Source: Bacteroidetes bacterium GWF2_43_63
GTDB taxonomy: Bacteria; Bacteroidota; Bacteroidia; Bacteroidales; DTU049
NCBI GenBank assembly: GCA_001769275.1
Contig: MEOQ01000014.1
Coordinates: forward strand, 56,495-120,494
Direction: 5' to 3'
Length of the DNA: 64,000 bases
In this document: piece by piece, positions 59,475-64,000 of the stretch
How positions within the stretch are numbered: the stretch's first letter is position 1
Layout: each line of letters starts with the position of its first letter
Notes under the pieces: generated by a model
Database searches by the model: none
Told to the model about the DNA's origin: nothing
The model's input: the letters and a program-made list of their open reading frames with translations, nothing else
Program-made: the position numbers and the translations under genes

Positions 59475-61619
59475 ATGAAGAAAATTTTACTTCTGCTATT
59501 TGCAGCAATTACCTGGGCTAATGCTAATGCTCAGGTTTATCAGTACCTGACTCCTTATGATACCATTGTAAATTATGGAGACACGCTCAATTACAGCATT
59601 CCTGTTACGCCAGGAATTTGGGGCGATGCAGAGTTATGCCTGATTTATCAGATTGATAACGGAGACAATGCTGAATATATGGAAGTGTTTTCATCTAATT
59701 GGACAAACATTGGCCAAACTCCCAGCAACGGCAACGACTGCACCCCGGATTCTTTTAAAATCATGATCCCCGCTGATTCTATTATAGCATGGACATCGGG
59801 CGGAAATGTTCATTTTCAGCTACTGCCTTCAAGCGAAGTTGACATGTTCTGTATTGCAAACCATGCTCGTTTGCGCCTGAGTTATAATTATTGCACCTTC
59901 GGCGTCCCGGTTGCACTTGCAGAAATCTCTATGGGTGACACTTCATTTTGCCCTTATGTGGAAACAATTACGTTATCAGGAACACCAGCAGGTGGAACAT
60001 TTTCTGGTCCCGGGGTATCCGGAAGCTCTTTTAATCCATCTGGACTTGCACCAGGATTTTACGAAATAAGCTATCAGGCAACTGACGGAATCGGCTGTGT
60101 TACTATTGACCATCAAAGCGTAACTATTGAGGCTATTCCAATCATATCCGACACAACAGTGTGTCCAAATACCGTTGCCAATCTACATCTTGCTTATCCT
60201 AACTATGCATATTGGTTCACAAATCCACTATCAAGCCCCATTGACTCAGGAAGTAATTTTCTAACCCCAGCTCTATCTCAAACCACGACTTATTATGTTC
60301 AGAACTCTGTTTCAGAAGATTACTTCATGGTGACTTCATTTGCAGACACTGCAGCAGTTTTGGTCGATTTCGATGCGCTTATTGGTGACGATAGAGGTGG
60401 TATCGCTGTAACTCCTGATCATGTATATTTTCTGGCTGATGATGGAATTGGCCGATTCAATCATGATCTCGATCCAGCAACGGGGACATTTTTCAATCTC
60501 AATGACGGATTATTCAGTGATCTAAAATCAGGAAAGCTGTTGTCACTTTGGGACGGAAACAGCAACACCAACGGAGGCACTTATTATGTCAATTCGTTCC
60601 AATCTCTGGATTCAAATATGAATGTTATTGAGACTCTGACTTTACAGACGACAATTACTATGGGATATGGATCCGATTACAGCGGCATTTATGCCGGATA
60701 CGGATTCACCGTTCTATATTCGGGAATCAATGGACACTTCTATGTTGTGAACAACGCCACCGGGAGCGTAAATGATCTTGGTGACTCTTATTCTGCCGAT
60801 ACATACGGTACGGAAAACTGGGCCGACTGGGGCATTGCCGAATATGACGGAAATGATTACCATGTTGTTTATCGCGATTACAATAGTTCTAATCTGATGA
60901 GATTGAATCTGACAAACGGTGATCTTGACACCGCTGCTGTATTTTCAGATCTGAGTGATTGTTCAACAATCACGTATTCTCCATGGGATAACAGATGGTA
61001 CCTGCATTTCGAAGGTGGTAGCCAGTGGAGCGGATCAAGCGAAACCGGCGTATATCTCAATGCGACGGACTCAATACACCAAAATCCTGGTTTTCCTTTC
61101 GGTTGCTATGCCGAAGTAAATGCATTTGTAAATGTAATTGACCTTGGACCAAGCGACACTACGATTTGCATAAATGAATCCGTGGCTCTGTATGCCGGAA
61201 TAGGCTATGAATCTTATACGTGGAACGGTGTAAACAACAACTGGAATGTTTACGTTACAAACACGGCCGGAGTCTATACCGTTGAGGTTGTCGACTCATT
61301 TGGTTGTACGCTGACAGATCAGATTACCGTCATTGTTGACAGCTGCACTGGCATAAATGATCCGGATGCGAATCTCATCAACATTTATCCAAACCCGGCA
61401 AATGACTTTGTCAATATTGAAATTCCTTCCGGCATTCTCGAAGGAAACTCAACCATTGCCATTGCCGATGCTCAGGGACGTATTGTTCTGAAGGAAATTG
61501 TCAGTGCTGAAAATGGCTACAATTACCAGCTCAATGTACAGTCACTTGACAAAGGATTGTATCAACTAATAATCACCAGCGAAACAAAACAGTTCGCATA
61601 CCGACTTATCAGACAATAA
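59475..61619 (+). CDS. Secreted protein with T9SS type A sorting domain
   Basis: 714 residues: signal peptide (1-19, ending ANAQ), an N-terminal beta domain (about 25-135, including WGDAELCLIYQIDNGDNAEYMEVF), Ig-like modules (about 140-280), and a propeller-like middle (about 285-555 with RGGIAVTPDHVYFLADDGIGRF, LKSGKLLSLWDGN, DCSTITYSPWDNRWYLHFEGG). An Ig-like LGPSDTTICINESVALYAGIGYESYTW module precedes the type A tail (about 635-714, INIYPNPANDFVNIEI, QSLDKGLYQLII). Exported by Sec and T9SS. No catalytic domain is recognised, and surface binding is the likely role. Confidence 0.9.
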   Translation: MKKILLLLFAAITWANANAQVYQYLTPYDTIVNYGDTLNYSIPVTPGIWGDAELCLIYQIDNGDNAEYMEVFSSNWTNIGQTPSNGNDCTPDSFKIMIPADSIIAWTSGGNVHFQLLPSSEVDMFCIANHARLRLSYNYCTFGVPVALAEISMGDTSFCPYVETITLSGTPAGGTFSGPGVSGSSFNPSGLAPGFYEISYQATDGIGCVTIDHQSVTIEAIPIISDTTVCPNTVANLHLAYPNYAYWFTNPLSSPIDSGSNFLTPALSQTTTYYVQNSVSEDYFMVTSFADTAAVLVDFDALIGDDRGGIAVTPDHVYFLADDGIGRFNHDLDPATGTFFNLNDGLFSDLKSGKLLSLWDGNSNTNGGTYYVNSFQSLDSNMNVIETLTLQTTITMGYGSDYSGIYAGYGFTVLYSGINGHFYVVNNATGSVNDLGDSYSADTYGTENWADWGIAEYDGNDYHVVYRDYNSSNLMRLNLTNGDLDTAAVFSDLSDCSTITYSPWDNRWYLHFEGGSQWSGSSETGVYLNATDSIHQNPGFPFGCYAEVNAFVNVIDLGPSDTTICINESVALYAGIGYESYTWNGVNNNWNVYVTNTAGVYTVEVVDSFGCTLTDQITVIVDSCTGINDPDANLINIYPNPANDFVNIEIPSGILEGNSTIAIADAQGRIVLKEIVSAENGYNYQLNVQSLDKGLYQLIITSETKQFAYRLIRQ

Positions 61620-61639
61620 TTTTTTTCTTATTCAATTGA

Positions 61640-61669
61640 AAGGCTGCCCTTCCCTGGCAGCCTTTTTTT
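61640..61669 (+). terminator. Rho-independent terminator after the T9SS type A gene
   Basis: The 8-bp perfect stem AGGCTGCC/GGCAGCCT (61641-61648 with 61656-61663) is followed by seven T residues, 21 nt past the stop. Strong. Confidence 0.9.
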
Positions 61670-61750
61670 GTCCATTATATAACCATTCATTTAAAGTCTT
61701 GAAATCTCTCGATTGTTTTTTCTAATTTTGTCCATCCAAAATATTGCGCT

Positions 61751-63760
61751 ATGACCCCCGAAGAATTCAAAAAAGCAATCATGGCAGGCATTCCAGATGA
61801 ATTGCCTGCTCCGAAACCGTATAACCCCAATGCCAATCACGCCCCAAAGCGTAAGGACATTCTTACTAAAAAAGAAAAACAATTAGCCATCCGCAACGCG
61901 CTGCGCTATTTTCCCGAAAGCTGGCATGCCACACTGGCTCCCGAATTTGCCGAAGAACTCAAAAAATACGGTCGTGTTTATATGTATCGTTTCATGCCTG
62001 ATTATCCGATGTTTGCCCGCCCGGTGAGCGAGTATCCGGCACAATCGCGTCAGGCAGCAGCTATTATGCTCATGATTCAGAACAACCTTGATCCCGCGGT
62101 GGCACAGCATCCCGAAGAACTTATTACCTACGGCGGAAACGGTGCAGTTTTTATGAACTGGGCTCAGTATCTGCTCACCATGCAGTATCTGGCCACCATG
62201 ACCGACGAACAAACGTTGACCATGTACAGCGGACATCCGATGGGCTTGTATCCAAGTCATAAAGATGCTCCCCGCGTGGTGGTCACCAACGGTATGGTGA
62301 TTCCGAATTACAGCTCGCGCGACGACTATGAACGCATGAATGCTATGGGCGTGTCGCAGTATGGACAAATGACCGCCGGATCGTATATGTACATTGGACC
62401 ACAGGGAATTGTTCACGGCACTACCATTACTGTACTCAATGCTGGCCGCATGAAAGCTGCCAAAGGCGAAGGTCTGGGCGGAATGATTTTCGTAAGTTCA
62501 GGACTTGGCGGAATGTCAGGCGCTCAACCCAAAGCCGCTAAAATCGCAGGCGTAGTGGGCATTGTAGCAGAAGTGAATCCTGCTGCTGCATATAAAAGAT
62601 ACGATCAGGGCTGGGTCGATGAAATATTCTCCGATCTCAATGCCCTCACCAAACGTACTGCCGAAGCGGTAAAAAACAAAGAAGCTCTTTCAATTGCCTA
62701 CGTCGGAAATATTGTAGATCTGTGGGAACATCTGTACAAAGAAAATATTTTTGTTCACATCGGATCCGATCAGACCTCGCTCCACAACCCGTTTGCAGGC
62801 GGATATTATCCTGCCGGAATGAGCTTTGAAGAATCAAATATCATGATGGCGGAACAGCCGGAATTGTTCAAAGAAAAAGTATATGAAAGTCTGCGACGTC
62901 AGGCCGACATTATCAATAAGCACAGTGAACGCGGAACGTATTTCTTCGATTATGGAAATGCATTCCTGCTTGAAGCTTCGCGTGCAGGCGCCAATATTAT
63001 GAAAGAAGATGGCACTTTCCGCTATCCGAGCTACGTTCAGGACATCATGGGCCCAATGTGTTTCGATTTCGGATTCGGTCCTTTCCGCTGGGTATGTACC
63101 TCGGGCAAGCCAGAAGACCTGGAATTATCGGACAACATTGCAGCCGAAGTGCTCGAAAAAATGGCAGCCACTTCGCCCGACGAAATCAGCCAGCAGATGA
63201 AAGACAATATTCACTGGATACGCGAAGCGCAGAAAAACAAACTCGTCGTCGGCTCGCAGGCCCGCATTCTGTATGCCGATGCCGAAGGCCGGATCAATAT
63301 TGCCGAAGCATTCAACAACGCCATTAAAGAAGGGAAAATTTCGGCACCCATTGTTCTCGGTCGCGACCACCACGATGTATCGGGCACTGACAGCCCTTTT
63401 CGCGAAACTTCCAATATTTATGACGGTTCCAGTTTTACTGCCGATATGGCTGTGCAAAATTTCGTAGGCGACGGATTTCGTGGCGCTACCTGGATTTCGC
63501 TGCACAATGGCGGGGGTGTTGGCTGGGGTGAAGTCATCAATGGTGGTTTCGGCATGTTGCTCGATGGCAGTGCTGATGCCGATCGCCGATTGAAGTCCAT
63601 GCTTTTATGGGATGTAAATAATGGCATCTCGCGCCGCAACTGGGCCCGCAATCCGAACGCCACATTCGCCATCAAACGAGCCATGGAAGCCAATCCCGGA
63701 TTGACCGTTACTCTGCCGAACCTCGTCAGCGACGATCTGCTGAATAAGCTGGATTTTTAG
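61751..63760 (+). CDS. hutU: Urocanate hydratase, long form
   Basis: 669 residues, like the long form also seen in animals and unlike the about 555-residue E. coli-type enzyme. It adds water to urocanate to make imidazolone propionate in histidine breakdown, using NAD+ as electrophile. Motifs: LITYGGNGAVFMNWAQYLLTM, MYSGHPMGLYP, MTAGSYMYIGPQGIVHGTT, GMIFVSSGLGGMSGAQPKAAKIAG (NAD site), HIGSDQTSLHNPFAGGYYP, FRWVCTSGKPEDL, GRDHHDVSGTDSPFRETSN and SLHNGGGVGWGEVINGGFGM. No other hut gene is seen here, but the 240 nt after it are empty and the window then ends. Confidence 0.96.
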   Translation: MTPEEFKKAIMAGIPDELPAPKPYNPNANHAPKRKDILTKKEKQLAIRNALRYFPESWHATLAPEFAEELKKYGRVYMYRFMPDYPMFARPVSEYPAQSRQAAAIMLMIQNNLDPAVAQHPEELITYGGNGAVFMNWAQYLLTMQYLATMTDEQTLTMYSGHPMGLYPSHKDAPRVVVTNGMVIPNYSSRDDYERMNAMGVSQYGQMTAGSYMYIGPQGIVHGTTITVLNAGRMKAAKGEGLGGMIFVSSGLGGMSGAQPKAAKIAGVVGIVAEVNPAAAYKRYDQGWVDEIFSDLNALTKRTAEAVKNKEALSIAYVGNIVDLWEHLYKENIFVHIGSDQTSLHNPFAGGYYPAGMSFEESNIMMAEQPELFKEKVYESLRRQADIINKHSERGTYFFDYGNAFLLEASRAGANIMKEDGTFRYPSYVQDIMGPMCFDFGFGPFRWVCTSGKPEDLELSDNIAAEVLEKMAATSPDEISQQMKDNIHWIREAQKNKLVVGSQARILYADAEGRINIAEAFNNAIKEGKISAPIVLGRDHHDVSGTDSPFRETSNIYDGSSFTADMAVQNFVGDGFRGATWISLHNGGGVGWGEVINGGFGMLLDGSADADRRLKSMLLWDVNNGISRRNWARNPNATFAIKRAMEANPGLTVTLPNLVSDDLLNKLDF

Positions 63761-64000
63761 ACGCGGAATTTGATTTTGCCACGAAGGCACGAAATTGAAT
63801 CATGAACAAGGAACAAGGTAATTTGAAGTAAGAAGAAAGTTTTAATTAAGTACACTTCGAAATTCTCACTTCCTTGTTCTATATTCAGTGTTCAAAAGAG
63901 CCGGGAACTCCTATGAATAAAACTCCCTTTGTTAGTTGTTGCAGAGCCTATTGAAAATATTTCCTCAAAGCAAGGGCAGTGAATAATACTACCCCTGGCT
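63761..64000. other. Terminal region without a recognised gene
   Basis: The last 240 bases hold AT-rich sequence with the common CCACGAAGGCACGAA word. I see no convincing gene, hairpin or RNA. Confidence 0.5.

Overview
The window comes from a member of the Bacteroidota. The evidence is type IX secretion sorting tails (two type A, one type B/CHU_C), the lineage promoter pattern TTTG-N19-21-TAnnTTTG, LytS/LytTR regulators with two-component propellers, and conserved Bacteroidota gene neighbourhoods (Maf/UbiA/KdsC-like/DUF2520, TruB/UppP/DUF3098, RsmE/DUF4159). Base composition looks even, and I see no phage, insertion sequence, rRNA or CRISPR array. One tRNA (Asn, GTT) is present.

Layout. 1-7.4 kb: a propeller-type LytS kinase with its LytTR regulator (cut by the left edge), then a seven-PAS HisKA_2 kinase. 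7.5-28.5 kb: an unbroken run of 24 minus-strand genes for envelope and general stress. It holds a GT4-toroid glycosyltransferase, GH130, AI-2E transporter, holin-like, YtxH, two DUF5670, CsbD, UspA, cupin, outer-membrane barrels, an OmpA protein, two secreted ice-binding-like (DUF3494) proteins, lipoproteins, two paralogous AraC regulators with a ferredoxin-like N-terminus, a hybrid histidine kinase and a lone receiver. 28.6-33.5 kb: small periplasmic proteins, tRNA-Asn, a PfkB kinase and a large type-B T9SS protein. 33.7-46.6 kb: housekeeping (truB, uppP, nucleoside phosphorylase, folP, tmk, apbE), a Usp, a secreted nuclease, MORN_2 paralogues, a catalytically degenerate alpha/beta hydrolase, DUF2279 and a TonB-like protein. 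46.6-64 kb: an AlgI/AlgJ-like acetylation pair, rsmE, a transporter, maf, UbiA, a KdsC-like phosphatase, DUF2520, a stand-alone fusA, a LuxE-like protein, a type-A T9SS protein and hutU.

The main discovery is in the stress island. Seven promoters (14080, 18266, 20842, 23062, 23525, 24820 and 28456) carry the same composite element with invariant geometry. In gene orientation it is GTGTGAWTNATGTAAC, exactly 14 nt, GTGTAA, exactly 26 nt, then the TTTG of the -7 element. The two GTAA cores lie 21 bp apart, as expected for tandem AraC-type half-sites. The sites divide the 24 genes into seven units, and one unit encodes an AraC regulator plus the hybrid kinase and receiver. I read this as a self-regulated, phosphorelay-coupled stress regulon that remodels the envelope and surface. 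The motif and spacing are seen directly; the regulator-site pairing is inferred.

Several intergenic regions hold dispersed palindromic repeats. One inverted repeat has become part of a coding sequence (DUF2279 gene).
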